Assembly: GCA_002715965.1 (NCBI GenBank)
Contig: PBAL01000047.1
Location: forward strand, 22,282-86,281
Origin: Verrucomicrobiales bacterium
Lineage (GTDB): Bacteria > Verrucomicrobiota > Verrucomicrobiia > Limisphaerales > JAYPXF01
Reading direction: 5' to 3'
Length of the DNA stretch: 64,000 nucleotides
The first letter of the stretch is position 1; the number at the start of each line of letters is the position of its first letter. Made by a program: the position numbers and the translations under genes. Below are positions 51,693 to 60,563 of the stretch, piece by piece. The notes beneath the pieces are model-generated. The model saw only the letters and a list, made by a program, of their open reading frames with translations, was not told the origin of the DNA and searched no databases.

Positions 51693-53039
51693 TCAGATTG
51701 AGAGTGTATCGAACAGTCCGTCAATTTTGCCCGTGCTGTCCCCGAAGGAGTCGATCTTCACACCAACCTTGTCCAGGAGCGTGAGATGAAGATTGGCGAG
51801 CGGAGTGGGATTATCGTAACGGATGTGGCGATTGCCCTTCATTCCGCCTGTGGCACCACCTGCGACGATGATTGGGAGATTGGTGTGGTCATGGACATTC
51901 GGATTGCCGATACCGCTTCCATAGAGAATCAACATGCTGTCGAGTAGTGATCCGTTGCCTTCCTTCGTGTCCTTCAGCTTCTCAAGATATTCGGCGAAGA
52001 GCGAAACGTGGAAGGCGTTGATCTTTGCCATGCGGGCAACCTTGTCGGGATTGTCCCCATGGTGAGAAAGCGGATGGTGGGCATCAGGCACTCCGATCTC
52101 GGGATAAGTGCGATTGCTCGTTTCACGCGCGAGTTGGAAGGTGCTGATGCGCGTAACGTCGCCTTGGTAGGCAAGCAATTGCAGGTCGAACATCAGCCGC
52201 GCATGATCGGCATAGGCAGCGGGGACACCGGTCGGACGATCCATGTCGGGAAGGGGATTGTCCTGGGCATCCGCTTCGGCCTTTTCGATGCGGCGTTCCA
52301 CTTCGCGGATGGAATCGAGATACCCGGATACGCGGGCGCGATCACTGGCATTGAGATCGCGCTGGAGGCGTTTCATTTCCGAAGCGATTGAATCCAGCAG
52401 GCTGGCACGTTTGCGAAGTGATGCCTTTCGTTCCTCCGACGTGCCGCCTTCGCCAAAGAGACTTTCGAACACCAGCCGCGGATGAGCTTCCGCCGGCAAA
52501 GGGGTGGTCGGCGAGGACCAGGAGAGATTGTTGTGATAAACGCAGGCGTAACCGTTGTCGCAGATACCAACGGTCTGCATGAGATCCATGGCCAGCTCGA
52601 GGGATGGCAGTTGAGTTCCCTGGCCGATCTGCTTGGCCGCGACTTGGTCGGCGGTTGTGCCGAGGTAGTAGTCCGTGCTTTCGGTGACCTTGGCGCGCGC
52701 GGCGCTGAGGAATGAGGAGTTCGATGTCGCATGCGAACCGGGATAGGCCGGACGCAGTTCCATGTTGGTGAAGACCGTGAGCTTGTCCTTCACCGGTTCC
52801 AGCGAATCCAGGATCGGGGAAAGTTCGTCGAGGTTCTTCTCGCTCTTCGGAGTCCAGCGCGATTGATCGCAGCCCATCGGCATGAAGACATAGCCCAGTC
52901 GCTTGAGTTGGCCCGCCGGAGTTCGGCTTGCGGCCGTCGCGGCTGGAACCATTGCGTCGAGCAGCGGCAGCGCAAAGGACGCACCGACGCCCTTGAGCAT
53001 TGTTCGACGGGGAATGGATTTCTTCGTGATGAAATTCAT
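51693..53039 (-). CDS. DUF1552 family protein, second copy
   Basis: A complete 448-residue DUF1552 protein with a twin-arginine-like signal (KKSIPRRTMLKGVGASFALP). Landmarks: LGYVFMPMGCDQSRWTPKSE, LRPAYPGSHATSNSSFLSAA, STDYYLGTTADQVAAKQIGQ, LDSIREVERRIEKAE, DAHHPLSHHGDNPDKVARMA and MLILYGSGIGNPNVHDHTNL then PIIVAGGA. It belongs to a different subgroup from the copy at 32470 (the HxxxSHHGD and HDHTNLP blocks differ), so the two pairs were probably acquired or diversified separately. It begins 2 nt after the PSD stop. Confidence 0.93.
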   Translation of the reverse strand: MNFITKKSIPRRTMLKGVGASFALPLLDAMVPAATAASRTPAGQLKRLGYVFMPMGCDQSRWTPKSEKNLDELSPILDSLEPVKDKLTVFTNMELRPAYPGSHATSNSSFLSAARAKVTESTDYYLGTTADQVAAKQIGQGTQLPSLELAMDLMQTVGICDNGYACVYHNNLSWSSPTTPLPAEAHPRLVFESLFGEGGTSEERKASLRKRASLLDSIASEMKRLQRDLNASDRARVSGYLDSIREVERRIEKAEADAQDNPLPDMDRPTGVPAAYADHARLMFDLQLLAYQGDVTRISTFQLARETSNRTYPEIGVPDAHHPLSHHGDNPDKVARMAKINAFHVSLFAEYLEKLKDTKEGNGSLLDSMLILYGSGIGNPNVHDHTNLPIIVAGGATGGMKGNRHIRYDNPTPLANLHLTLLDKVGVKIDSFGDSTGKIDGLFDTLSI

Positions 53040-53041
53040 GA

Positions 53042-55399
53042 CTACTTGCCAGCTACTTTCTCACCATTTGCACGCGCGCGCATCTGAAAAGGAACGCTCT
53101 TTGCAATTCCAAGGATCACTGATGAGAATCGGAAATCATCCGCCTTGGCTTCGTGAACTATCCTGCGAATCGCGGACGCATCGTAAGGCTCAACTCCACG
53201 TCCAAGGGCAAAAACAAGAAGTTTTTCGCTCAGAGTGCGGACGAACAGCTCCGGCCGCTGAAGCAATCCTGCCTCCAGTTTCTCCACGCCGTCGAACACC
53301 TGCCCATCAGGAAGCCCACCGGAAGAATCAATTTCCCGGCCACTCTCAAACTTCCGCCATCGCCCCACCGCATCGTAGTTCTCCAAGGCAAAGCCGACTG
53401 GATCCATCGCGTCATGGCAACTCGCGCAAGCGGGATTCTTTCGATGCTCGGCAAGGCGATCGCGGATCGGAAGCCTTGCGTCGACCTTGTTGTCTTCCAA
53501 TGCGGGAACATCCGGAGGGGGCGGCTTGGGTGGCGTGCCAATGAAGTTGTCGAGCACCCAGTTACCGCGGATCACCGGTGAGGTCCGGGTCGCATAGGAC
53601 GTGACCGTCAAGATGCTGCCATGCCGCAACAACCCACCACGTCGATGCTCTGGATCAAGCGCAACACGTCGAAAGCGACTGCCAAAGATTCCGGGGATGT
53701 CGTAATGACGCGCGAGTCGGCCATTGAGGTAGGTGTAATTCGCGTTCAACAAGTCCAGCACGCTGCGGTCCTCGCGCAACACGCTTTCGATGAACATCTC
53801 GGTTTCCTGCCGAAACGCACGACGAAGGTTTTCATCGAAATCTGGAAACAAGCGCAGGTCTGGGGTCGAGGAATCGAGGTTGCGCAGGTGCAGCCACTGG
53901 TTGGCGAAGTTGTTGACCAGATTGCTCGAGCGTTCATCGGCCAACATGCGCCGGACCTGTTTTCCCAACACTCCCTCATCGCGAAGCTGATTGGCGATCG
54001 CGAGGTCAAGCAGTTCATCGTCAGGCAAACTGCTCCAAAGGAAAAATGACAGCCGACTTGCCAGTTCGAGATCACTGATTCGATAAGCGTTCTTCGAGGA
54101 GTCACTCGGATCGCGTTCCACTCGGAACAGAAACGCGGGATTCACCAGAATGGCCGACAACGCGCTCTCAATGCCTTTGTCGAACCCGCCTTCCTTTGCG
54201 CCTCCGCGATAGAACGCCATTGGCTGTTGCAGGTCTGCTTTGGCGATCGCCCGTCGATAGGCGCGCTTCATCAGGTTGGCGAGAACTGCTTCAGCAACTT
54301 GCTCTTCATCCAGACCATTCTCCGGCCGGCTAATGAAGATTTTCCTCCGGCTTGGCGTTGCACCCACACCCGTCGAAGTGAACGGACCGGTGATCGACAC
54401 ATAGTAGACAGCAGGATTCTTCCGCGGGTGTCGATGGAAGTTGAAACTGGCCTCAAAGGGCTGCCGCTTGTTCTCAAGCAATGATTGCGATTTCTGATGA
54501 AAGGCCGCGCCAACTTTGCGGGGGCCAGCCTTCACGAAAGTCTTCACCTTCAGGTGCTGGTCGATCTTGTCATGATCACGTTGTGGCTTGACCGAAAACT
54601 GCCTCACCAAAGCCCGATCCAAAAGCACGTCAATCTTGTGCTGCCCCCGCAGGCCTTCGACTTTCTCGTTGCGATCACGCATGAGTCGCACCTCGATCTC
54701 GTATTCACCATCCACGGGAAAGTTGTAGGGGACCACCAAACCACCGCGTGTCCCAATGGGTAATCCGGGCACATGCTTTTCCTGTGTATACGTCGCCGGC
54801 ACACGGAACGTAGCGCCATCCGGCCGTTTCAATGGCGAACCCACAGCCAACCTGCTGATCTTCCGGGCGGCCGTGATGTAACGATCCACCAACACCGGGG
54901 AAAGCGTGCCTACCGTGATGTTGTCGAAGCCGTGACTCTCCTCGTCCTGCGGTAGCAATGCAGCCGCGTCGATCTGAACACCCAGCAGATCGCGAATGGA
55001 GTTCTGATATTCCGTGCGGGTCAACCGTCGGAACGTGGGAACTCGACCCGGCTTGGGATCGGCTTTCGCACGTGCATCCAAACGGGCAACCAAAGCAGAA
55101 ATTGCCCGATCATACTGCTTCTCATTCGGCCGACGCTTGCGATTGGGCGGTGGCATTTGGCGGGCCCCCAGCCGACGAACCACGAGTTCCCACGTCGCGG
55201 AGTGTTTCGCCATGTCGTGCTCGAGAATGTTCTCCAGGTCCAGCCCACCCTTCTTCTCATCGGAACTGTGGCATCCCGTGCACCAGGCTTCCGCGAAATC
55301 GATGACGCTGTCTTCCAGCTGCTCCGCTGACAACGAAGTCGAAACCGCAAGCGCAACTGCCGCAATCAAGAGTCTCCAAAATCTCTCGCTAAGTGTCAT
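53042..55399 (-). CDS. PSD/DUF1592-family cytochrome c-like protein, second copy
   Basis: A 785-residue exported protein (MTLSERFWRLLIAAVALAVS then TSLSAEQ). Order of domains: N-terminal haem site WCTGCH near residue 40, DUF1587 (TFRRLTRTEYQNSIRDLLGV), a carbohydrate-binding-like middle (YNFPVDGEYEIEVRLMRDRN), DUF1592 (DLELASRLSFFLWSSLPDDE), DUF1588 (RRGGLLRHGSILTVTSYATR then TSPVIRGNWVLDN) and DUF1585 (CASCHDAMDPVGFALENYDA). Two CxxCH sites predict haem c. It heads a minus-strand operon with DUF1552 and the ankyrin protein. The function is unproven; recurring pairing implies one exported redox system. Confidence 0.93.
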   Translation of the reverse strand: MTLSERFWRLLIAAVALAVSTSLSAEQLEDSVIDFAEAWCTGCHSSDEKKGGLDLENILEHDMAKHSATWELVVRRLGARQMPPPNRKRRPNEKQYDRAISALVARLDARAKADPKPGRVPTFRRLTRTEYQNSIRDLLGVQIDAAALLPQDEESHGFDNITVGTLSPVLVDRYITAARKISRLAVGSPLKRPDGATFRVPATYTQEKHVPGLPIGTRGGLVVPYNFPVDGEYEIEVRLMRDRNEKVEGLRGQHKIDVLLDRALVRQFSVKPQRDHDKIDQHLKVKTFVKAGPRKVGAAFHQKSQSLLENKRQPFEASFNFHRHPRKNPAVYYVSITGPFTSTGVGATPSRRKIFISRPENGLDEEQVAEAVLANLMKRAYRRAIAKADLQQPMAFYRGGAKEGGFDKGIESALSAILVNPAFLFRVERDPSDSSKNAYRISDLELASRLSFFLWSSLPDDELLDLAIANQLRDEGVLGKQVRRMLADERSSNLVNNFANQWLHLRNLDSSTPDLRLFPDFDENLRRAFRQETEMFIESVLREDRSVLDLLNANYTYLNGRLARHYDIPGIFGSRFRRVALDPEHRRGGLLRHGSILTVTSYATRTSPVIRGNWVLDNFIGTPPKPPPPDVPALEDNKVDARLPIRDRLAEHRKNPACASCHDAMDPVGFALENYDAVGRWRKFESGREIDSSGGLPDGQVFDGVEKLEAGLLQRPELFVRTLSEKLLVFALGRGVEPYDASAIRRIVHEAKADDFRFSSVILGIAKSVPFQMRARANGEKVAGK

Positions 55400-55463
55400 G
55401 TGACTGGAGGTCCAGGCTATCAGAAATCTATTGTTCAGACAATGAGCGCGGAATGAAGTCGTG

Positions 55464-55763
55464 TTAGCCCGCGCTGCTTTCCCCGAGCCGACCGCGAATC
55501 TGTTCAGGGTTCTGCCGCAAGTTCATGCTCGCCTGAACAACCACTCTCTCGCCTTCAATTGAATAGAAAACTCCGTAGTCATAGAAACCGATTACGAGCT
55601 TTCGTCGATGCCTCCCCATGAATCGGCTGCCCAACTCTGGAAACTGAGACAACGCATGGCTTGCCTGATCCAATGCATCGGAAAACCGAACTGCCTCTTC
55701 CTCACTCCTGTTAGAAATGGACACGAACAGATTCAGCGCGTCGTCCTCCGCGCCCCGGAGCAT
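55464..55763 (-). CDS. ParE/RelE-type toxin
   Basis: A 99-residue toxin of the RelE/ParE fold: AEDDALNLFVSISNRSEEEA, VRFSDALDQASHALSQFPEL then GSRFMGRHRRKLVIG, FYDYGVFYSIEGERVVVQAS and the closing MNLRQNPEQIRGRLG. These blocks match the family ('A..F..AL..A...L..FPE.G......R+..+..Y.+FY.+.+..+.I.......R.PE.I..RL'). It is apparently intact, whereas the upstream antitoxin is interrupted by two stop codons. ParE toxins inhibit gyrase and RelE toxins cleave mRNA; which one applies is not clear here. Confidence 0.8.
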   Translation of the reverse strand: MLRGAEDDALNLFVSISNRSEEEAVRFSDALDQASHALSQFPELGSRFMGRHRRKLVIGFYDYGVFYSIEGERVVVQASMNLRQNPEQIRGRLGESSAG

Positions 55764-55764
55764 G

Positions 55765-55984
55765 ATTGCTTCTCACGCAAGCGCGCCTTCGCCTCCTCTC
55801 AAGTAGAACCGGTCAATGGATCAGCCAACTACGCCTCGAATCGGGCGTTCAGGACTTCCAAGACTGCCTCATCTTGCTCCGGCGAAACTTCCGGAGCGTG
55901 AAGCTCATCGAGAAGCTCCTGGGTAAGAATGAGTTTCTTCTCGTCGCTGAGGGATTCCACTTCCGGCAACGTATCCAAGATCAT
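55765..55984 (-). pseudogene. Antitoxin of the ParE/RelE pair, interrupted by two stop codons
   Basis: From ATG 55984 the frame reads MILDTLPEVESLSDEKKLIL, TQELLDELHAPEVSPEQDEA and VLEVLNARFEA, typical of the small 'addiction module component' antitoxins, then TAG (55829-55831). It continues in frame as LADPLTGST, a second stop TGA (55799-55801, expected Trp), EEAKARLREK, and reaches the toxin ATG. Family members end with this 'W-E-E-xx-RLR' helix that contacts the toxin. The truncated 51-residue form lacks the toxin-binding end. The toxin may therefore be free, mutated or silent. Confidence 0.75.
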
Positions 55985-56028
55985 GCTTCCACCCTGCACT
56001 TGAATGTCAGACGTCCAACCTTGGAAGC

Positions 56029-57471
56029 TCACCCGATGATCTCATGGAGCACCCGGCCGCTCACATCCGTGAGGCGCATGTCGCGCCCCCGGTGGTGATA
56101 GGTCAAGCGGGTATGATCGAGTCCGAGTTGATGGAGACAGGTGGCGTGAAGATCCGGGATTGAAACGGGATTCTCGGCAGCCGCGTAACCGAACTCATCG
56201 GTTGAACCATAACTCATGCCGCCCTTGATCCCACCACCGGCAAGGAACATTGAGAAACCACGTGGATTATGATCGCGGCCGGCGCTCCCCTGGTTGGTCG
56301 GCATGCGGCCAAACTCCCCGCCCCAGATGATCAGGGTCTCTTCAAGCATGCCCCGCTGTTTCAGATCCTGTATCAAACCGGCTACGGGTTGATCGACTTC
56401 CGGACAATGCTGTTCAAGATTTGCACGCAGGTTTCCATGCGCATCCCAGCTCAACATCTGATCACCACCTCCAGAATAGAGCTGCACAAAGCGAACACCG
56501 CGCTCGACGAGCCGACGCGCCATGAGGCATTGACGTCCGAAGTAAGCACTGATCGGTTGCTCCATGCCATAGAGCCGACGGGTCGTGGCAGACTCCTGCG
56601 TAATGTCGACCGCTTCCGGCGCGGCAAGTTGCATCCGCGCCGCGAGTTCGTAGCTGTAAATGCGCGCGGCCAGTTCACGCTCTCCCGGATTCGCCGCAAG
56701 GTGGCGATCATTCAACTTCGCAATGAGATCCAGGCGTGCGCGCTGTTGCTCGGCGCTGACATCGCCAGGCCGGTTGAGATCGATGATAGCCTCACCCTGG
56801 CTGCGAAAGGGCACGCCTTGATACGCGGCCGGGATGAATCCAGCCGTCCAATTCTGCGCCCCACCGACCGGGCCGCCACGATAATCCCACATGACCACGA
56901 AGGCCGGCAGTGAATCGTTCTCCGAACCCAGCCCGTAGGTGGTCCAAGCCCCCATGCTCGGTCGACCGGCAAGCGTAAAACCGGTGTTCATCTGGAACAA
57001 TGCCGGGGCGTGGTTGTTGGATTCACAATGCATGCTGCGGATCACGCAAAGGTCATCCGCATGCCGGCTGATGTGCGGAAACATCTCTGAGATCGGCAAT
57101 CCCGATTGGCCGTGTTGCGAGAACTCAAACGGGCTGCGCATCGCGGTTGGCTGGGTTGTCTTCGTGTTAAAGGCATCCTCCTTGCGGAATACCGGAATCG
57201 GTTTTCCATGCCACTTGTGCAAGGCCGGTTTAGGGTCCAACAAGTCGACATGACTCGGTCCGCCGTAAGCGAAGACAAAGATCACCGATTTGGCCTTCGC
57301 GCGGAAATGCGAGTCAGCAAGAACAAGCGGATTTATGGCATCGCCCGAGTTCGCCAAGAGCCCGTCACCGCCAAGCAAACTCTGCAATCCCAGCAAGCCA
57401 AAGCCCGCACCCGCCCGCTTGAGCAAACGTCGGCGCGACCAAAGATCCGGCAAGTTGAGTTCAGTCGACAT
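56029..57471 (-). CDS. DUF1501 family protein, twin-arginine signal
   Basis: A complete 480-residue DUF1501 protein: LWSRRRLLKRAGAGFGLLGL (twin-arginine type), AKSVIFVFAYGGPSHVDLLD, VIRSMHCESNNHAPALFQMN, GSENDSLPAFVVMWDYRGGP, CLMARRLVERGVRFVQLYSG, IWGGEFGRMPTNQGSAGRDH and YGSTDEFGYAAAENPVSIPD. The C-terminus (LHATCLHQLGLDHTRLTYHH then RGRDMRLTD) is standard. It overlaps the upstream DUF1553 gene by 11 nt, the classical DUF1553-DUF1501 couple. Only this copy in the window keeps its cytochrome-type partner. Confidence 0.93.
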   Translation of the reverse strand: MSTELNLPDLWSRRRLLKRAGAGFGLLGLQSLLGGDGLLANSGDAINPLVLADSHFRAKAKSVIFVFAYGGPSHVDLLDPKPALHKWHGKPIPVFRKEDAFNTKTTQPTAMRSPFEFSQHGQSGLPISEMFPHISRHADDLCVIRSMHCESNNHAPALFQMNTGFTLAGRPSMGAWTTYGLGSENDSLPAFVVMWDYRGGPVGGAQNWTAGFIPAAYQGVPFRSQGEAIIDLNRPGDVSAEQQRARLDLIAKLNDRHLAANPGERELAARIYSYELAARMQLAAPEAVDITQESATTRRLYGMEQPISAYFGRQCLMARRLVERGVRFVQLYSGGGDQMLSWDAHGNLRANLEQHCPEVDQPVAGLIQDLKQRGMLEETLIIWGGEFGRMPTNQGSAGRDHNPRGFSMFLAGGGIKGGMSYGSTDEFGYAAAENPVSIPDLHATCLHQLGLDHTRLTYHHRGRDMRLTDVSGRVLHEIIG

Positions 57472-60004
57472 AAACGAACTCGTTCAAGTTGAAGGCGACC
57501 AGACAGAGATCTGTGAGAGCGCGTAGATCAGCATTTATTGGGGAATCCGCTGAATGCAAGTTGAGCTGTCGGCGAAGAAATTCCCGGCAATCTTCACGCT
57601 CGGCCGGCACGGTTGCACGTGAGAAGGCAAGCCACCAAACCGCATCAATTCGTGCGTCATCGGTTGCGATTCCGGAATCCACGATTCGTTGAGCCATCAA
57701 TTCCGCCTGCTCGTTCGTGAATTGATCGTTCAAGAGCTGCAACGCCTGAGTCGCCACGGTGGTCGTGACCCGGCGCTCACAGCTCTCCGTGGTGGTCGGC
57801 GCATCAAACGCCTCCAGCATCGGCATCATGACAGAACGACGCACATGGACGTAAACGCTACGTCGCCAATGTTCTGATGTCTCGCGTTCGATCGCGGGCC
57901 ACTTGCGTGTCGTGCTGGTCGCGATGACACCCGGATGGATGCGCGGACGAATTCCCGGTCCATGCATCGTCGAATTCAGTGAACCGCTCGACGCCAATAT
58001 TCGATCACGGATGAGTTCGCCTTCCAATCGACGTTTGGGAAAACGCCAAAGCAGACGATTGGCGGGGTCATTCCCAGGCAGCGCCTGCCGTCTTGAGCTC
58101 TGGCGATACACGGCGGAGTTCACGATCAAGCGATGCATGTGTTTCACGCTCCAACCACTCTCGATAAATTCAACCGCCAGCCAGTCGAGGAGGTCCGGAT
58201 GACTCGGTCGGGAACCGTTCAAGCCGAAGTTGCTCGGCGTATCCACAAGGCCTCTTCCAAAGTGATATTGCCAAATGCGGTTCACCATCACCCGTGCTGT
58301 GGTGGGATGATCGGGCGATACCAGCCAGCGCGCGAACGCAGTTCGGCGGCCGGTGGTCTTCGCATTGGAAGGCGCGGCCGGAAACGAAACGGGCACTGCC
58401 CCGAACACACGGGGAACGCCAGCATCGACAAGCTTGCCGGGTGTTCGGTGATCACCCCGGTGAAAGAACCTTGTTTCACGCGCCTCACGACTGCGATCCG
58501 CGATCGAGCGAGCGTTTGGCAACAGGTTCTTCTGGTGTTCCAACGCTTCCTTCCGCCTGGTGAGTTCTTCCTTTGTCTCCGGCGGAGCGATGTATGCGGG
58601 CGAACGGAAACTGTCCGGATTGGGCAACCCGGCCAAAAGCGATTTCCCGTGATCGTCCACCACCCTCAAGTTGCGCCATCGACTGGTTGCGAGCCAGTTC
58701 CCGAATCCGATTCCACCTCGTTGGTGCCGTCGGTCGCGCAGATCAAAGATCTTCCGGTCATCCATCCATGCCTGAATTCTCTCGCCCTGGACCTTCACCC
58801 GAACACGATGCCATTGATCGGATTCGACCGTGCCAGCAACGCGGGTTGTCAGGCTGATACGTCCGCCATGGTGCTCTGCTGCCAATCCATGTTCGCGATT
58901 ATCAGACACGCCCAAGCGCAAGGCATAGAAGTTGGTGAGATCACTTGCGCGAACGTACACGGCCAAACCAGCATCGTGCGTCAAAGCCTGGTCAGTTCGA
59001 CGGGTCATCATTACCTCGACGTCCAAGGTGTAATCCTGCCAATCCGCGTCACCAAAGATCATTCGAACGTTTGGCGCCATTCGAGATTGCACGAGTTCAC
59101 CGGCTTCGATGGACCATTCACCAGCAGACGGTTCCGTGCCGAGTTTCTTGATCTTCGCCTGCACGGCTTGAATCTCCTTCTTCAGTTCCTGCAAACGTTT
59201 TGTCTGCGCGGGAGTTCCCATGAAGTGGTTTCGATTCTCCATGCTGTTGAAGATCGCCAGCATCGCATAATAGTCGCGCTGCGGAATCGGATCGGTCATG
59301 TGGTCGTGACAACGCGCGCAGCCGATGGTGAGCCCCATGAACACCTCGGCGGTGGTTGAAATGACATCGTCCAGTTCATCCCAGCGATATTTCTCAAGTT
59401 TCTGGTTTCCGACCGTCGGACCGTTTCGGCAAAAGCCCGTTGCCACCCGCGCAGCAAAATCTCGCGGTGCGAGTTCATCGCCCGCCAATTGTTCCATGAG
59501 AAAGCGATCGTAGGGTTTGTCCGAATTAAACGCATCGATCACCCAGTCCCGATAACGCCATGCGAGTGGCCGTTCGAAGTCGAATTCAAAGCCGTTCGAA
59601 TCGGCGTACCTCGCCAAGTCCAGCCAGTGTCTGCCCCATCGTTCGCCGTAGTGTGGCGATGCCAGCAAACGATCAATCAACTGCCGCACTGCCAGATCTG
59701 TGTCATTGGCGTATGCACGCTTGAAGCTCAGCACTTCCTCACGAGAAGGGGGCAACCCAATCAGGTCGAAAGATGCGCGACGTATAAACTCCCCCGCCGT
59801 GGCGGCCTGGTTGAATCCGAGCTGGTCCTTTTCCAGTCGGGCGAGAATGAATGCGTCGATGGATGACAGGTTTGTCTTCTGCGTTGTTGCAGGAACTCTC
59901 GGACGAGACGGTGCCTTGAACGCCCAGTGATCTGACGCGAAGGAGTCAGCCGACAGAACGGCCATTCCCAGCAGGCAGCAAATCTTTCGGGTGAATGCGC
60001 TCAT
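57461..60004 (-). CDS. DUF1549/DUF1553 protein with an inserted DUF1080-like domain
   Basis: An 847-residue exported protein (MSAFTRKICCLLGMAVLSAD then SFAS). DUF1549 spans about 45-255 (IDAFILARLEKDQLGFNQAA, DRLLASPHYGERWGRHWLDL, GLTIGCARCHDHMTDPIPQR). Residues about 300-470 are a concanavalin-like/DUF1080 domain (GDADWQDYTLDVEVMMTRRT, VYVRASDLTNFYALRLGVSD, RVKVQGERIQAWMDDRKIFD). DUF1553 follows at about 560-830 (TAFARWLVSPDHPTTARVMV, NRIWQYHFGRGLVDTPSNFG, RRSVYVHVRRSVMMPMLEAF). The usual N-terminal planctomycetal cytochrome C domain is absent; only the DUF1549 CARCH remains as a CxxCH site. It is the partner of the overlapping DUF1501 protein. Confidence 0.93.
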   Translation of the reverse strand: MSAFTRKICCLLGMAVLSADSFASDHWAFKAPSRPRVPATTQKTNLSSIDAFILARLEKDQLGFNQAATAGEFIRRASFDLIGLPPSREEVLSFKRAYANDTDLAVRQLIDRLLASPHYGERWGRHWLDLARYADSNGFEFDFERPLAWRYRDWVIDAFNSDKPYDRFLMEQLAGDELAPRDFAARVATGFCRNGPTVGNQKLEKYRWDELDDVISTTAEVFMGLTIGCARCHDHMTDPIPQRDYYAMLAIFNSMENRNHFMGTPAQTKRLQELKKEIQAVQAKIKKLGTEPSAGEWSIEAGELVQSRMAPNVRMIFGDADWQDYTLDVEVMMTRRTDQALTHDAGLAVYVRASDLTNFYALRLGVSDNREHGLAAEHHGGRISLTTRVAGTVESDQWHRVRVKVQGERIQAWMDDRKIFDLRDRRHQRGGIGFGNWLATSRWRNLRVVDDHGKSLLAGLPNPDSFRSPAYIAPPETKEELTRRKEALEHQKNLLPNARSIADRSREARETRFFHRGDHRTPGKLVDAGVPRVFGAVPVSFPAAPSNAKTTGRRTAFARWLVSPDHPTTARVMVNRIWQYHFGRGLVDTPSNFGLNGSRPSHPDLLDWLAVEFIESGWSVKHMHRLIVNSAVYRQSSRRQALPGNDPANRLLWRFPKRRLEGELIRDRILASSGSLNSTMHGPGIRPRIHPGVIATSTTRKWPAIERETSEHWRRSVYVHVRRSVMMPMLEAFDAPTTTESCERRVTTTVATQALQLLNDQFTNEQAELMAQRIVDSGIATDDARIDAVWWLAFSRATVPAEREDCREFLRRQLNLHSADSPINADLRALTDLCLVAFNLNEFVYVD

Positions 60005-60050
60005 GATGCGATGTCAGTTGACGACAAACGCATCGCGGAGGCAAGAATCG

Positions 60051-60452
60051 TCACTCTTCCGGTGCGGCAGGAGTATCGCCTGCTTCCCGCGCCTTTCTGG
60101 CAGCGATGAACGAACGCACGGCCATCACCGTGAAGAAGGCACAGATCACGGTCATCGCCGTGATCATCTTTGGCGCCGGTGTGGACCAATCGAGATTACC
60201 CTTGATCGCCGAAGGGATGAGGCGACCAAGGCCAGCCAAGGCGCCGAGCAGGGTAAAGGTCACTGAAATGTGCATGCCCAACATGTTGTTTTTCATGGCG
60301 ATCAACGCTCCGATCAGCGTCGGGATGCCGACAAAAGCAGGGATGAGTGCCGTGACAGATTGTTTGCTGGCGCCAATGGACTCCCAGCCGAAGTAACCCG
60401 CGCACCCGAGGATGATCAGGAGCGCAGAACAGATGAAGGCGAGATTTCTCAT
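60051..60452 (-). CDS. Four-helix membrane protein, 133 aa
   Basis: The ATG at 60452 (RNLAFICSALLIILGCAGYF) is preferred to 60503 because the upstream residues are polar and unrelated. Four hydrophobic helices are visible: LAFICSALLIILGCAGYFG, VTALIPAFVGIPTLIGALIA, HISVTFTLLGALAGLGRL and ITAMTVICAFFTVMAVRSFI, with a charged C-terminal tail (AARKAREAGDTPAAPEE). It is a conserved-looking inner-membrane protein of unknown role. It stands 46 nt upstream of the DUF1553 gene start in the same direction, so it may lead that operon. Confidence 0.75.
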   Translation of the reverse strand: MRNLAFICSALLIILGCAGYFGWESIGASKQSVTALIPAFVGIPTLIGALIAMKNNMLGMHISVTFTLLGALAGLGRLIPSAIKGNLDWSTPAPKMITAMTVICAFFTVMAVRSFIAARKAREAGDTPAAPEE

Positions 60453-60536
60453 ACGATGTAAGCGAGTTGATACCTGCGAATCACCCAGTTTGAAAAGCGG
60501 CAATCGACAAAAGTTGGTGTTCGGTTGGGACTAAAA

Positions 60537-60563
60537 CCGCTGATTCACGCTGATTCACGCTGA
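60537..60563 (+). repeat. Tandem TGATTCACGC repeat (CGCTAATTCACG family)
   Basis: TGATTCACGC occurs twice in tandem (60541-60550, 60551-60560) after AACCGC, ending TGA. It is a variant of the family at 9845 and 33891. The truncated 3' end of the sulfatase pseudogene falls exactly in it, so the unit may mark a deletion endpoint. Confidence 0.6.
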
